Below, one piece after another: positions 1 through 7,779 of a stretch of DNA of 10,780 nt. Source of the DNA: Chloroflexota bacterium (GTDB lineage: Bacteria; Chloroflexota; Anaerolineae; Anaerolineales; UBA4823); contig JAGDMX010000049.1 of the NCBI GenBank assembly GCA_017860725.1, forward strand, positions 1-10,780. The letters run 5' to 3'. The translations under genes were made by a program, and so were the position numbers. Positions within the stretch are counted from its first letter, which is position 1; the number at the start of each line of letters is the position of its first letter. The notes beneath the pieces are model-generated. The model did no database searches. It saw only the letters and a program-made list of their open reading frames with translations, and had not been told where the DNA came from.

Positions 1-2
1 TG

Positions 3-677
3 CCAGGTTCATCGTACCAGGCCGATCTCGGTATGACATTGATTGCCCCAGATGGGGTCGATCTTTTTCGTTACCACAACCTGCCTGATCCGCAAACAGC
101 GCGGGCTGGATTGCAGCTCGAATTACCGGAGCGTTTCACGGTCGGCTACACCGGTCATCTTTACACCGGACGAGGCGCAGAAATGCTGTTGGAATTAGCC
201 CGTCGCTTAACAGAGATCACATTTCTGTTGGTGGGTGGAGAACCAACGCGTGTATCCAGCCTGAGTGAGCAGGCGCGTGCGGCCGGTTTGACTAACGTTA
301 TTTTGACTGGCTTCGTGCTCAATGCGGATTTGCCTCGCTACCAGGCGGCTTGTGATGTGCTGCTGATGCCATACCAGACGCGGGTAGCAGCCTCCTCCGG
401 CGGCGATATCTCGCGCTACCTCAGCCCGATGAAGCTGTTTGAATACATGGCCTGCGGTCGAGCGATCCTGTCCAGCGATCTGCCGGTGCTACGGGAAGTG
501 CTCAATCCCGATAATGCAGTTCTTTTACCACCCGACGATATCGATACCTGGGCCGTGGAAATCACAGCCCTGGCAGCCGACTTGAGGCGCCGCCTGCGCC
601 TGGGGGCACAGGCCAGGCGCGATGTAGCGGCTTACACCTGGGAAGCGCGGGCTGAAAAAATTCTCGAGGGGATATAA
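3..677 (+). CDS. GT4-family glycosyltransferase, C-terminal part (5' truncated by window edge)
   Basis: The frame is open from base 3 to the TAA at 675-677, giving 224 visible residues. The ATG at 33 lies inside the protein, not at its start, because in-frame codons before it are uninterrupted and a GT-B linker motif (IAPDGVD) follows directly. What is seen is the C-terminal nucleotide-sugar-binding Rossmann domain of a group 1 (GT4) transferase: VGYTGHLYTGRG at the domain start, a FLLVGGEP strand, ILTGFV, then LPRYQAACDVLLMPYQ and SPMKLFEYMACGRAIL, where the conserved Glu before YMA binds the nucleotide-sugar ribose in this family. By family it should transfer a sugar from an NDP-sugar to a glycan or lipid-linked acceptor at the cytoplasmic face. 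The acceptor-binding N-terminal domain lies outside the window, so the substrate cannot be judged. The next gene begins 7 bases after its stop, which suggests one operon. Family is secure; exact function is unknown. Confidence 0.9.
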   Translation, partial: PGSSYQADLGMTLIAPDGVDLFRYHNLPDPQTARAGLQLELPERFTVGYTGHLYTGRGAEMLLELARRLTEITFLLVGGEPTRVSSLSEQARAAGLTNVILTGFVLNADLPRYQAACDVLLMPYQTRVAASSGGDISRYLSPMKLFEYMACGRAILSSDLPVLREVLNPDNAVLLPPDDIDTWAVEITALAADLRRRLRLGAQARRDVAAYTWEARAEKILEGI

Positions 678-684
678 TAAACTT

Positions 685-2229
685 ATGAGCTCACCTCTGG
701 CTGTATCCAGCCTGCCTGCCTGGCTGTCCTTCCTGGCAGTCGGGATAATTGGCGCCCTGATCTTGTGGGTAGGGTGGTGGCTGGTTCGTAAAGCGGAAGA
801 CAACCAGCTTCCAGCAAGCCTGGGGGCTTTATTGATTGGTGCTGCTGTCCTGCACCTGGCAGTAGGTGTTCTATGGTACACCGCTATCCCTGTGCTGGGC
901 CATCATACGCCAGCCGAGCAGGCCGGGTATATCATGGCGGATGCTCACCAGCGCGACCAGAAAGCCTGGCAGTTAGCACAGTCTTCACAGTCGTTATTGT
1001 CTGCCTTCAGGAATAACCGGGCTGCCGATCAGTATGGTGGGATGTTGTTCATCAGCTCGTTGGTTTACCGCTACCTGGGTGGCCCTGCTCACCAGCCTTT
1101 GCTGATGGTGGTCATTGTGGCAGCAGTTTCTGCACTGGCGGTGCTGTTTACCTGGGCCTTCTCTCGCCGTGTTTGGGATGACTGGGTAGCCTGGATTGCA
1201 GCCTGGATTATGGTGTTCTATCCGGAGTTCGTGCTAATGGGAAGCTCGCAGATGCGTGAAGCCTTCCTCATTCCCCTGACCATTGCGGCATTTTATGGCC
1301 TGGCGCGTTATTTCAAAGTGCATACCTGGATCAGCTTGGCTTGGATTGCCGTACCAATTATGCTGATGCTGCCTTTCTCGCCGCCATCAGCTGCACTGAC
1401 TTTGCTGCTATTGGCCATTACCGGCTTGGTAGCCGGTGGTTGGCATATCGGCTGGCATCTCGGTAAAAAATGGACCTGGTTGTTAATTGGTGGCCTGGTC
1501 CTGGCGGTGCTGGCGGTCGCCTGGATCGCCCTGCAGCAGTTTGCCCCTGAGGGGATGACCAATCCGCTGCAGGTGTTGGAATACTGGCTGCGAAAATCGG
1601 CTTATTGGCAGGCTTACCTGAGTGAAAGTTCATCCGGGTGGCTTCAGAAGGTGTTCGACAGCATCCCGGAATGGATGCGGTTACCAGTGTTGCTGGCTTA
1701 TGGAATTGTCCAGCCCTTCTTACCAGCAGCTCTGATTGCGACCAGCGAATCCCCACTTTGGACGGGGATCGCCATCTGGCGGGCTGTGGGCTGGTCGCTG
1801 ATGATGGCACTGCTCTTATATGCTACGCTGCTGGCATTCCGCAATAAGGGGGAGGACCAGTTTACCCGTATGATCATCCTGATTGTGTGGGTAGGTATCC
1901 TGATCGCCTCCTACCGGGGAGGTGGTGATCAATGGGATAACCCGCGCTACCGCTCCTTGTTTGTTGGACTTCAGGCTGCGGTGATGGCCTGGGGCTGGGT
2001 TGAACAGCGCCGTACGCACGACCCTTGGTTCCGGCGCGCCTGGATGGCGCTGCTGGCTGTGCTAATATGGTTTATCCCCTGGTATTTGCGACGTTATACG
2101 CCGCTCGTTTGGCCTGTGGTGGATCTATTCAAGACTATTGGGTTAGGTGTGGCGACGGCTGTTTTGGTGTGCTTGTGGGATTGGGCGCGCACCACTCGTA
2201 TAGGGCCAGTCAGGCAAACGCCTCCTTAG
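685..2229 (+). CDS. Multi-pass membrane protein, putative GT-C (GT39-like) glycosyltransferase
   Basis: This 514-aa protein is mostly hydrophobic, with about ten or more likely membrane helices (for example near residues 12-34, 43-70, 138-159, 165-183, 214-230, 236-253, 264-283, 395-410 and 452-467). A polar loop of about 65 residues follows helix 2 and contains ADAHQRDQKAWQLA (85-98). Acidic residues in this first outer loop are typical of GT-C enzymes such as PMT/ArnT. A YPEFVLMGSSQMREAF stretch (179-194) resembles the conserved region after helix 4 of GT39-like proteins, and RGGGDQWDNPRYR lies at 411-423. GT-C enzymes take sugar from a polyprenyl-phosphate donor on the outer membrane face, and a gene for a GtrB-type donor-making enzyme is next downstream. 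The ATG at 685 has only a distant GAGGGG (666-671). The fold assignment is an inference; a polymerase or another glycan-handling membrane protein is possible. Confidence 0.72.
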   Translation: MSSPLAVSSLPAWLSFLAVGIIGALILWVGWWLVRKAEDNQLPASLGALLIGAAVLHLAVGVLWYTAIPVLGHHTPAEQAGYIMADAHQRDQKAWQLAQSSQSLLSAFRNNRAADQYGGMLFISSLVYRYLGGPAHQPLLMVVIVAAVSALAVLFTWAFSRRVWDDWVAWIAAWIMVFYPEFVLMGSSQMREAFLIPLTIAAFYGLARYFKVHTWISLAWIAVPIMLMLPFSPPSAALTLLLLAITGLVAGGWHIGWHLGKKWTWLLIGGLVLAVLAVAWIALQQFAPEGMTNPLQVLEYWLRKSAYWQAYLSESSSGWLQKVFDSIPEWMRLPVLLAYGIVQPFLPAALIATSESPLWTGIAIWRAVGWSLMMALLLYATLLAFRNKGEDQFTRMIILIVWVGILIASYRGGGDQWDNPRYRSLFVGLQAAVMAWGWVEQRRTHDPWFRRAWMALLAVLIWFIPWYLRRYTPLVWPVVDLFKTIGLGVATAVLVCLWDWARTTRIGPVRQTPP

Positions 2230-2323
2230 CTTATGCTTGGATACCCATGTACAAAGTAAAGAGATATAATTCTTAAGCTCTCCCCACAGGATATTCCTCG
2301 CACAAAGCAGGTATGAGGTAAGC
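2230..2323 (+). promoter_or_regulatory. Intergenic gap with a possible promoter (-10 TATAAT at 2265-2270)
   Basis: This 94-bp gap is the largest in the left half. It contains a perfect TATAAT at 2265-2270, but the matching -35 position (2242-2247, TACCCA, 17 bp away) matches the consensus at only three of six bases. A better-looking TTGGAT at 2237-2242 is 22 bp away, which is too far. If used, transcription would begin near 2277 and give a leader of about 47 nt before the TTG start of the GT2 gene. No terminator-like hairpin with a T-run is visible, so readthrough from the upstream gene is also likely. Confidence 0.3.
2315..2319 (+). promoter_or_regulatory. Ribosome binding site deciding the TTG start at 2324
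   Basis: GAGGT lies 4 nt before the TTG at 2324. No in-frame ATG or GTG sits close upstream, and the next internal ATG would remove the VIPVYNE strand of the GT2 fold, so the TTG is the sensible start. Confidence 0.6.
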
Positions 2324-3283
2324 TTGAATCTGAGTCTGGTAATCCCGGTTTACAATGAGGCAGAAAACCTCGACTTGCTCCATAAGGCGATCCAGGACGC
2401 CTTGGATGACATGCCCCATGTGCAGTGGGAAGTGGTCTATGTGGACGACGGCAGCCAGGATGATAGCACCCAGATTCTAGAATCTCTGGCAGAACAAGAC
2501 CCAGACCATATCATTGTGGTCGAGTTTCGGCGTAACTTTGGCCAAACCGCAGCCATTGCTGCCGGCATCGATCACGCTCGAGGGGATGTGATCATTCTGA
2601 TGGATGCGGATCTGCAGAACGATCCGGCTGATATCCCGATGATGATCGAAAAACTCGACCAGGGGTACGATGTGGTCAGTGGCTGGCGCGTCAACCGCAG
2701 AGATAAATTTCTTACCCGTAGACTCCCCTCCCAGACTGCCAACTGGCTGATTTCAACCGTGACAGGTGTCCATCTCCACGATTACGGATGCACACTTAAG
2801 GCTTACCGCCGAGAGGTGCTGAGTGATTTCCGTTTATATGGGGAGATGCACCGCTTTATCCCGGCTTACGCCAGCTCTGTGGGGGCGAAGATAATCGAAG
2901 TACCCGTTCAGCATCATTCGCGCAAGTATGGCAAGTCCAAGTACGGATTGATGCGAACTTTGAAAGTGATCCTGGATCTGTTCACGGTCAAGTTTCTGAT
3001 TAGTTATTCCAATAAACCGATTTACCTGTTCGGCGGGGTGGGTCTTGGATTGATGCTGATCAGCGGCATTACCTGGCTCTTCTTAATGATCCGGCGGCTG
3101 TGGTTCAAAATTTCGGTTTTCGATTCGCCGTTGTTCCAGGTCAGCACGATGTTAATGATCCTGGGAGTTCAATCGATCCTGATGGGCTTGATTGCCGAGC
3201 TGCTGGTGCGCACCTATCACGAGTCGCAGCAGAAACCCACTTATACTGTCCGGCGGGTAATCAAATCCGACAGACTAAATTAA
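2324..3283 (+). CDS. GT2 polyprenyl-phosphate glycosyltransferase, DPM1/GtrB/ArnC type
   Basis: At 319 aa it has the usual length and layout of the GtrB/ArnC/YfdH group: an N-terminal GT-A domain opening with LSLVIPVYNEAENL (3-16), YVDDGSQDDS (39-48), EFRRNFGQTAAIAAGIDHA (67-85) and the metal/nucleotide-binding MDADLQNDP (93-101). CTLKAYRREV (156-165), HRFIPA (176-181) and YGKSKYG (202-208) follow, then two membrane helices (about 234-256 and 276-297). Enzymes of this family move a sugar from an NDP-sugar to undecaprenyl or another polyprenyl phosphate on the cytoplasmic side, making the donor used by GT-C transferases outside. Two GT-C-like membrane proteins flank it (685-2229 and from 4507), which supports that role. 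The start is TTG with GAGGT upstream. The next gene follows after 4 nt, so translation is probably coupled. The transferred sugar cannot be read from the sequence. Confidence 0.93.
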   Translation: MNLSLVIPVYNEAENLDLLHKAIQDALDDMPHVQWEVVYVDDGSQDDSTQILESLAEQDPDHIIVVEFRRNFGQTAAIAAGIDHARGDVIILMDADLQNDPADIPMMIEKLDQGYDVVSGWRVNRRDKFLTRRLPSQTANWLISTVTGVHLHDYGCTLKAYRREVLSDFRLYGEMHRFIPAYASSVGAKIIEVPVQHHSRKYGKSKYGLMRTLKVILDLFTVKFLISYSNKPIYLFGGVGLGLMLISGITWLFLMIRRLWFKISVFDSPLFQVSTMLMILGVQSILMGLIAELLVRTYHESQQKPTYTVRRVIKSDRLN

Positions 3284-3287
3284 CTCC

Positions 3288-4430
3288 ATGCGCATCCTGG
3301 TTGTAATCTACGAATTTCCCCCGGTCGGGGGCGGGGGTGGCCGTGCCGCGCAGGATATCTGCCGAGGTTTGGCTGAACGAGGCCATGAGGTGATGGTCTT
3401 GACGGCGCATCTCAAAGACCTGAACCGCCAGGAAGGGATCGACGGTTATCAGGTCATCCGCGTGCCCTCCGCCCGCCGGGAGGCTTTCAAGGCGGGATTG
3501 CTGGCCATGGGCGGGTTCATCCTTGCAGCTATACCAGCAGGATTGCGTCTGGTGCATTCTTGGCAACCGGATGTGATTCAGGTGCATTTTGCAGTGCCAT
3601 CAGGCCCGGTTGGTTGGGCGCTCTCCCGCTATTCCGAGGTGCCGTATGTCCTCACCGCTCACCTGGGAGACGTGCCGGACGGTGTGCCTGAAAAAACCGG
3701 CCGCTGGTTCCGCTGGATCTATCCACTAACCCCACCTCTTTGGAAACGCGCCGCTCAGGTAGTCGCGGTCAGTGAGCATACCCGCCAACTGGCGTTTAAG
3801 CATTATCCGGTCGATATTCGGGTGATCCCTAATGGGGTCGATCTTCATCTGCTGGACCCGGGCGAAATCCGGGTGAACAGCCCCCCTCGGATCGTCTTCG
3901 CTGGGCGGCTGATGCCGCAGAAGAATCCGGTAGAATTAGTGAATATCCTGGCCCGGTTAGCGGACTTGCCCTGGCAGTGCGTGATGATGGGAGATGGTCC
4001 GCTGATGGGCAAAGTCCAACAAGCGATTGCCGATCATGGATTGCAAGATCGATTTGTTCTGCCTGGCTGGGTAACGCCGGAGGAAGTGCTGGCTAATTTT
4101 GCACGCAGCGATCTATTATTCATGCCATCGCTCTCGGAAGGATTGCCTGTGGTGGGCGTCCAGGGATTGGCCATGGGGCTGGCTATCGTTGGCAGCCAGG
4201 CCGGCGGGTTGGTTGACCTGGTCGAGCAGGGAAAGAATGGGTACCTGTACCCGGTCGGGGATGCGGATGGCATGGCAACCGGATTACGCATGCTCTTAGG
4301 CAACCCCTCAGCCTTACTATTGGCGCGCCAGTACAGCCGCCGATTAGCAACTAAATTTGATCTAGAGCAAGTGGTTGATGCCTACCAGCAGATATTTGAA
4401 GCAGTAAGGCGGAGTAAATCCCAAAAGTGA
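3288..4430 (+). CDS. GT4-family glycosyltransferase with an E-to-Q change in the EX7E motif
   Basis: This is a complete 380-aa GT-B enzyme. The N-terminal acceptor domain begins MRILVVIYEFPPVGGGGG, a glycine-rich first loop known from GT4 enzymes of polysaccharide clusters, followed by VLTAHLGDVPD (121-131) and VVAVSEHT. The linker motif VIPNGVDL (179-186) leads into the donor domain with VFAGRLMPQKNP (203-214), MMGDGPLM, FVLPGWV and LLFMPSLSEGLPVVGVQGLAMG (276-297). In the EX7E motif the first Glu is E284, but the residue eight positions on is Q292 instead of Glu. The rest of the motif and the Arg/Lys pair (R207, K212) that binds phosphate in this family are present, so I expect it to be active. 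The ATG sits 4 nt after the upstream stop with no good Shine-Dalgarno, which points to translational coupling with the GT2 gene. It is a cytoplasmic, peripheral enzyme; donor and acceptor are unknown. Confidence 0.92.
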   Translation: MRILVVIYEFPPVGGGGGRAAQDICRGLAERGHEVMVLTAHLKDLNRQEGIDGYQVIRVPSARREAFKAGLLAMGGFILAAIPAGLRLVHSWQPDVIQVHFAVPSGPVGWALSRYSEVPYVLTAHLGDVPDGVPEKTGRWFRWIYPLTPPLWKRAAQVVAVSEHTRQLAFKHYPVDIRVIPNGVDLHLLDPGEIRVNSPPRIVFAGRLMPQKNPVELVNILARLADLPWQCVMMGDGPLMGKVQQAIADHGLQDRFVLPGWVTPEEVLANFARSDLLFMPSLSEGLPVVGVQGLAMGLAIVGSQAGGLVDLVEQGKNGYLYPVGDADGMATGLRMLLGNPSALLLARQYSRRLATKFDLEQVVDAYQQIFEAVRRSKSQK

Positions 4431-4506
4431 AATGTTATGGGTGTAAAATCCGTAACTGGCAGCTGTGAGCCTTTAGGTATTATTACTTGAGAATTTGCGC
4501 GCTCCT
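4431..4506 (+). promoter_or_regulatory. 76-bp intergenic gap with a weak promoter candidate
   Basis: The AT-rich gap before the large membrane protein has CTGGCA (4456-4461) and TATTAT (4478-4483) separated by 16 bp, four and five matches to the sigma-70 consensus. This would start transcription near 4490, just before the gene. A second -10-like TAAAAT at 4444-4449 has no -35 partner. No hairpin terminator is seen. The promoter is a weak suggestion; simple readthrough is equally likely. Confidence 0.22.
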
Positions 4507-6552
4507 ATGAATCAAAAGCCTGTGTCATTTATAGAGTTCATGTTCCGTGTACTCGGCACGGCGCTGGCTGCATGGATATTCTTGCGAGCCGAATTGGATT
4601 TTGCCAGGATGATCCAGGAGAATATCGCTAAGCTCGGGCGTTATGGATTTTTAGGCACTGTGGCGATTATTCTGGTTGGCGTCCTCCTGGTAGGGCTATT
4701 CCTGCTGGTTGTGTTGATCTTATGGCAACCGGGACGCCTGGAATCCTACGAGCGAAAATTAACTGCCTGGCGAGAACGCCTGGGATGGTGGCGCTGGATT
4801 CTGCTCCTAGTTGTTTTGTTATTTCCAATGGTCTTGCTGCAGTATACGCCGGTGGGTCAATATCTAACCGGAAGTTATCTGCGCTTGCTGCTGTTATTGG
4901 GTATGGGCCTGGTTTCTGGTGTGTTTTTGACCAGAGATCACCAGCACCTGGCTCGATCTTCTGGTCTGGTAGTTGGTTTTTTGCTCACGGCAACGGTTTT
5001 TACCCTGGTGCAGGCATTTGCCTATGTGTCCAGTTATCCGTTTTCGCTGCACTGGTCGGAAGGCAATCGTTTTTGGGATTATTCGATCATGTTTGGCCGT
5101 CGATTGTATGAATTCCCATCCGACCAGCGGATTTTTGCTTATATAGACCGCGGCCGCCAGTCATTGTGGGGGCTGCCCTTCCTGCTTGGAGATATATCCA
5201 TCTGGCAGATGCGGCTGTGGAACGGCATTGTTCTCACCCTGCCTTACATGCTGCTGGGCTGGATTGTTTTTCGTAAGAAACCGGATAACCGCATCCTGTG
5301 GTTACTCAGCGGTTTGTGGGCTCTCAATTTTCTCAGCCAGGGACCCATCTATACGCCGCTGGTGCTGTGTGCCATCCTGGTGGCGATTGCCTGGTACAGC
5401 CCGTATTGGTTGGCTTTACCATTGATTGCTGTTGCCGGTTATTACGCTCAGCTCTCCCGCTTCACCTGGATGTTTGCTCCTGCCATCTGGGCTGGTCTGA
5501 TCTACATAGGAGATTTGGTCGATCGTGATAGAAAACGGGAGATCTTGCGCCGGTTCAGTATGGCAGCCGGCGCTGTTTTAGCAGGTCTGGTGGGCGGCTA
5601 TGTGATCCCGCGCTGGTCATCGATCACCCAGCTCCTCAATCCGGTACAAGTGGCCGCGCCCATATCCAGTGCCCAACCGGATATCGTTAGCCTGGAAGGT
5701 GTCCAATCAATGGTCTCCAGGCAACCACTGATTTGGGAGCGGCTGCTGCCCAACCCAACATTTGGCCCCGGAATTTTACTCGCTCTTCTGCTGGCGGTAG
5801 GGCCGTTGGTGATCTACCTGGTTTACATGCTGCGTGCCCGGCGATGGAAGCTGGATTGGCTGGGTGGGCTGGCAGTTCTCGGTGGTTTATTGGTCTTCCT
5901 GATTGTGGGATTGATTGTCAGCGTCAAGATTGGAGGCGGAAGCAATCTGCACAACCTGGATATGTTCCTGATATCGTTGGTTTTCACTGCGGCGCTGGCC
6001 TGGAAACAAGGTGGCTACCGCAGCCTGCTTCAATTGGATCAGGAGCCTGTCTGGACTCAAATTCTGTGGGTGTTGATGATGGTCATTTTCGCCTACCAAC
6101 CGGTGATGCTGTCTGCGCCGCTCCGGAAGGCACCCGATTCTATGGCGCGCGAAGCTCTGGAGCAAATCCGTCTCGAAGTCGCGAGCGCCAAACAAACGGG
6201 CGAAGTACTGTTTTTGGATCAGCGCCAGCTACTGACCTTCGGGTTTATCGAGGATGTGCCCTTAGTCGACGATTATGAGAAGAAGTATTTGATGGATCAA
6301 GCTCTCTCCGCGGATGAGCAGTATTTTTCGGGCTTCTATGATGACCTGGCAAAGAGGCGCTTTGCACTGATCGTCAGTGAGCCGCTGAAAGTTAAGCTGC
6401 AAGGTAGCGACTACAGTTTTGGGGAAGAAAATGATGCCTGGGTGAAATGGGTTTCGAAACCCATCTTATGTTACTATGAACCCATTGCAACATTCAAGCG
6501 AGTGCGTGTGGAATTGCTGATGCCGCGGGAGAATCCCGTCGATTGCCCATAA
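4507..6552 (+). CDS. Large multi-pass membrane protein with C-terminal soluble domain, putative GT-C-like
   Basis: From the ATG at 4507 this is 681 aa (685 aa from a TTG at 4495; neither start has a convincing Shine-Dalgarno). Numbering from the TTG, hydrophobic helices lie near 14-31, 52-77, 101-115, 129-145, 157-177, 240-259, 267-281, 287-319, 325-338, 355-371, 425-445, 456-477, 488-503 and 521-540. A soluble domain of about 145 residues follows. A loop after about five helices carries SLHWSEGNRFWDYS (184-197), and the last helices contain KIGGGSNLHNLD (478-489). The C-terminal domain includes EVLFLDQRQLLTFG (570-583) and DYEKKYLMDQAL (593-604). A many-helix core with an acidic outer loop and a soluble C-terminal domain is the GT-C plan, and it sits among glycosyltransferases and a lipid-phosphate-sugar synthase. 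I do not recognise a named family. It may instead be a polymerase or ligase; the GT-C reading is inference. Confidence 0.7.
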   Translation: MNQKPVSFIEFMFRVLGTALAAWIFLRAELDFARMIQENIAKLGRYGFLGTVAIILVGVLLVGLFLLVVLILWQPGRLESYERKLTAWRERLGWWRWILLLVVLLFPMVLLQYTPVGQYLTGSYLRLLLLLGMGLVSGVFLTRDHQHLARSSGLVVGFLLTATVFTLVQAFAYVSSYPFSLHWSEGNRFWDYSIMFGRRLYEFPSDQRIFAYIDRGRQSLWGLPFLLGDISIWQMRLWNGIVLTLPYMLLGWIVFRKKPDNRILWLLSGLWALNFLSQGPIYTPLVLCAILVAIAWYSPYWLALPLIAVAGYYAQLSRFTWMFAPAIWAGLIYIGDLVDRDRKREILRRFSMAAGAVLAGLVGGYVIPRWSSITQLLNPVQVAAPISSAQPDIVSLEGVQSMVSRQPLIWERLLPNPTFGPGILLALLLAVGPLVIYLVYMLRARRWKLDWLGGLAVLGGLLVFLIVGLIVSVKIGGGSNLHNLDMFLISLVFTAALAWKQGGYRSLLQLDQEPVWTQILWVLMMVIFAYQPVMLSAPLRKAPDSMAREALEQIRLEVASAKQTGEVLFLDQRQLLTFGFIEDVPLVDDYEKKYLMDQALSADEQYFSGFYDDLAKRRFALIVSEPLKVKLQGSDYSFGEENDAWVKWVSKPILCYYEPIATFKRVRVELLMPRENPVDCP

Positions 6553-6584
6553 GCCAGCTTGCAACACCCGGGTAATTCTTTGAT

Positions 6585-6595
6585 AAGGCAGCCTT
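6585..6595 (+). promoter_or_regulatory. Shine-Dalgarno inside a small inverted repeat, before a GTG start
   Basis: The sequence AAGGC-A-GCCTT is a perfect short inverted repeat. Its left arm holds AAGG, the only plausible Shine-Dalgarno for the GTG at 6599 (10 nt spacing). If AAGG pairs with CCTT the ribosome site is partly hidden. A four-pair stem is weak, so the effect could be nil. Confidence 0.3.
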
Positions 6596-6598
6596 AGC

Positions 6599-7771
6599 GT
6601 GCATCCTGTTTTCAACAGCACTAAACCGTCGATCTTGTTGCTGGGCTCTCAAATGGCTACTGGAGGTGCCCAGCGCGTGCTTTTAGATCAGGCTCAATGG
6701 TTCCACCAGCAAGGCTATCCGGTTGTGGCGGCGTTCTTCCACGACCGGGAAGGCTTGCATACACAATGGCAGGCCCAAGCCGCCTTTCCGATCGTCAACT
6801 TGAGGGCCTGGCATACGGGTGGAGGCATGGGCAATATTTTCGGCTTGCTACCGGGCCTATGGCGGGTGTGGCGGTTGATGCGCCGCGAGCGATTTACGGT
6901 GGTTGAATGCTTCACTCAGCATGCCAATATTCTGGGAATACCGCTTGCCTGGCTGGCCAGGGTACCGGTGCGGATTGTTTCGCATCACAGCCGCCTAGAA
7001 AACTTTCCGGAATTTTTGACCCGCTTTCAAAGCTGGCTGGTCAATCACGGGTGGGCACAGCGCATGGTTGTTGTATCTAAGCGAGTGCAGGCTATTGCAC
7101 TTGAAGAAGGCGTGCGACCGGAACTCATTGTCGTCATTCGTAATGGTATCCAGCCGGTGTCGCGTTTGGCTCCTGAACACCAAGCTTCACAGCGACTGGC
7201 AGAAGAATTGGGTGTAAAGCCGGAAGAACTGCTTATCCTGAATGTTGGCCGGCTGCGTGAGCAGAAGGGGCAATCCTACCTTTTGGATGCGATTCCCTTG
7301 GTCGTGAAGAATCTCCCGGGCGTGGTATTTGCCATCGCAGGTGATGGGCCTCTGCGGAGTGATTTGGAAGAGAAGGCTCGAAAGCTAGGCATTGACCATG
7401 CGGTCAGGTTTTTAGGTAATCGGACGGACATTCCCCAACTACTGGCGGCCGCGGATGTGTTTGTACTCCCATCCCTTTGGGAGGGATTGCCGATTGCTCT
7501 GTTGGAAGCCATGCAGGCCGGCTTGCCGAGCGTGGTTACGAATGTGGAAGGTGTCGAGGAAATTATCACTGACCAGCAAAACGGCCTGGTGGTCCCAGTG
7601 GCAGACCCTTTGGCTTTAGCTGATGCTCTTGTTACTGTATTGCGGGATAGCGAGCTGAGAGCGCGGCTGGGCAGGAGCGCCAAGCAGCTGGTTGAAGCCG
7701 AGTACACGGTCGACCAAATGTGTATGCAATACGAAGCACTCTTCCTATCCCTGATGGATGCAGGGTCTTGA
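6599..7771 (+). CDS. GT4-family glycosyltransferase with canonical EX7E motif
   Basis: This 390-aa GT-B enzyme is complete. The N-terminal domain has ILLLGSQMATGGAQRVLLDQA (12-32), the glycine-rich first loop typical of GT4 enzymes that act on lipid-linked or polysaccharide acceptors, and RIVSHHSR (125-132). The linker VIRNGIQP (179-186) leads into a donor domain with LNVGRLREQKGQSYLLDA (214-231; R218 and K223 in the phosphate-binding positions), FAIAGDGPLR, VRFLGNRTDIPQLLAAADVFVLPS and WEGLPIALLEAMQAG, where E295 and E303 form the EX7E motif. It adds a sugar from an NDP-sugar to a growing glycan in the cytoplasm by a retaining mechanism, as is general in GT4. The start is GTG at 6599; ATG at 6653 would delete the first strand. 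A 46-nt gap separates it from the membrane-protein gene. The methyltransferase gene begins 8 nt after its stop. Confidence 0.94.
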   Translation: MHPVFNSTKPSILLLGSQMATGGAQRVLLDQAQWFHQQGYPVVAAFFHDREGLHTQWQAQAAFPIVNLRAWHTGGGMGNIFGLLPGLWRVWRLMRRERFTVVECFTQHANILGIPLAWLARVPVRIVSHHSRLENFPEFLTRFQSWLVNHGWAQRMVVVSKRVQAIALEEGVRPELIVVIRNGIQPVSRLAPEHQASQRLAEELGVKPEELLILNVGRLREQKGQSYLLDAIPLVVKNLPGVVFAIAGDGPLRSDLEEKARKLGIDHAVRFLGNRTDIPQLLAAADVFVLPSLWEGLPIALLEAMQAGLPSVVTNVEGVEEIITDQQNGLVVPVADPLALADALVTVLRDSELRARLGRSAKQLVEAEYTVDQMCMQYEALFLSLMDAGS

Positions 7772-7774
7772 GGT
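7770..7774 (+). promoter_or_regulatory. Ribosome binding site fixing the methyltransferase start at 7780
   Basis: GAGGT overlaps the stop codon of the preceding GT4 gene and lies 5 nt before the ATG at 7780. This favours 7780 over an in-frame ATG at 7720, which would create a 52-base overlap with the glycosyltransferase and has no comparable site. Confidence 0.75.
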
Positions 7775-7779
7775 TTATT

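Noticed and set aside
50..3845. Shared ATGGGGTCGATCTT in the first (about 51-64) and second (about 3832-3845) GT4 genes as a repeat
   Set aside because: It encodes the conserved GT-B linker motif (D/N)GVDL in both proteins; the match is explained by protein conservation and does not extend.
5733..6278. Plus-strand 181-aa open frame inside the large membrane protein gene
   Set aside because: It is out of frame within a long coherent membrane protein, and its composition (Gly/Arg/Ser/Cys-rich) is that of a frame shadow.
7720..7779. Upstream ATG at 7720 as the methyltransferase start
   Set aside because: It would overlap the GT4 gene by 52 bases, whereas ATG 7780 has a well-placed GAGGT.
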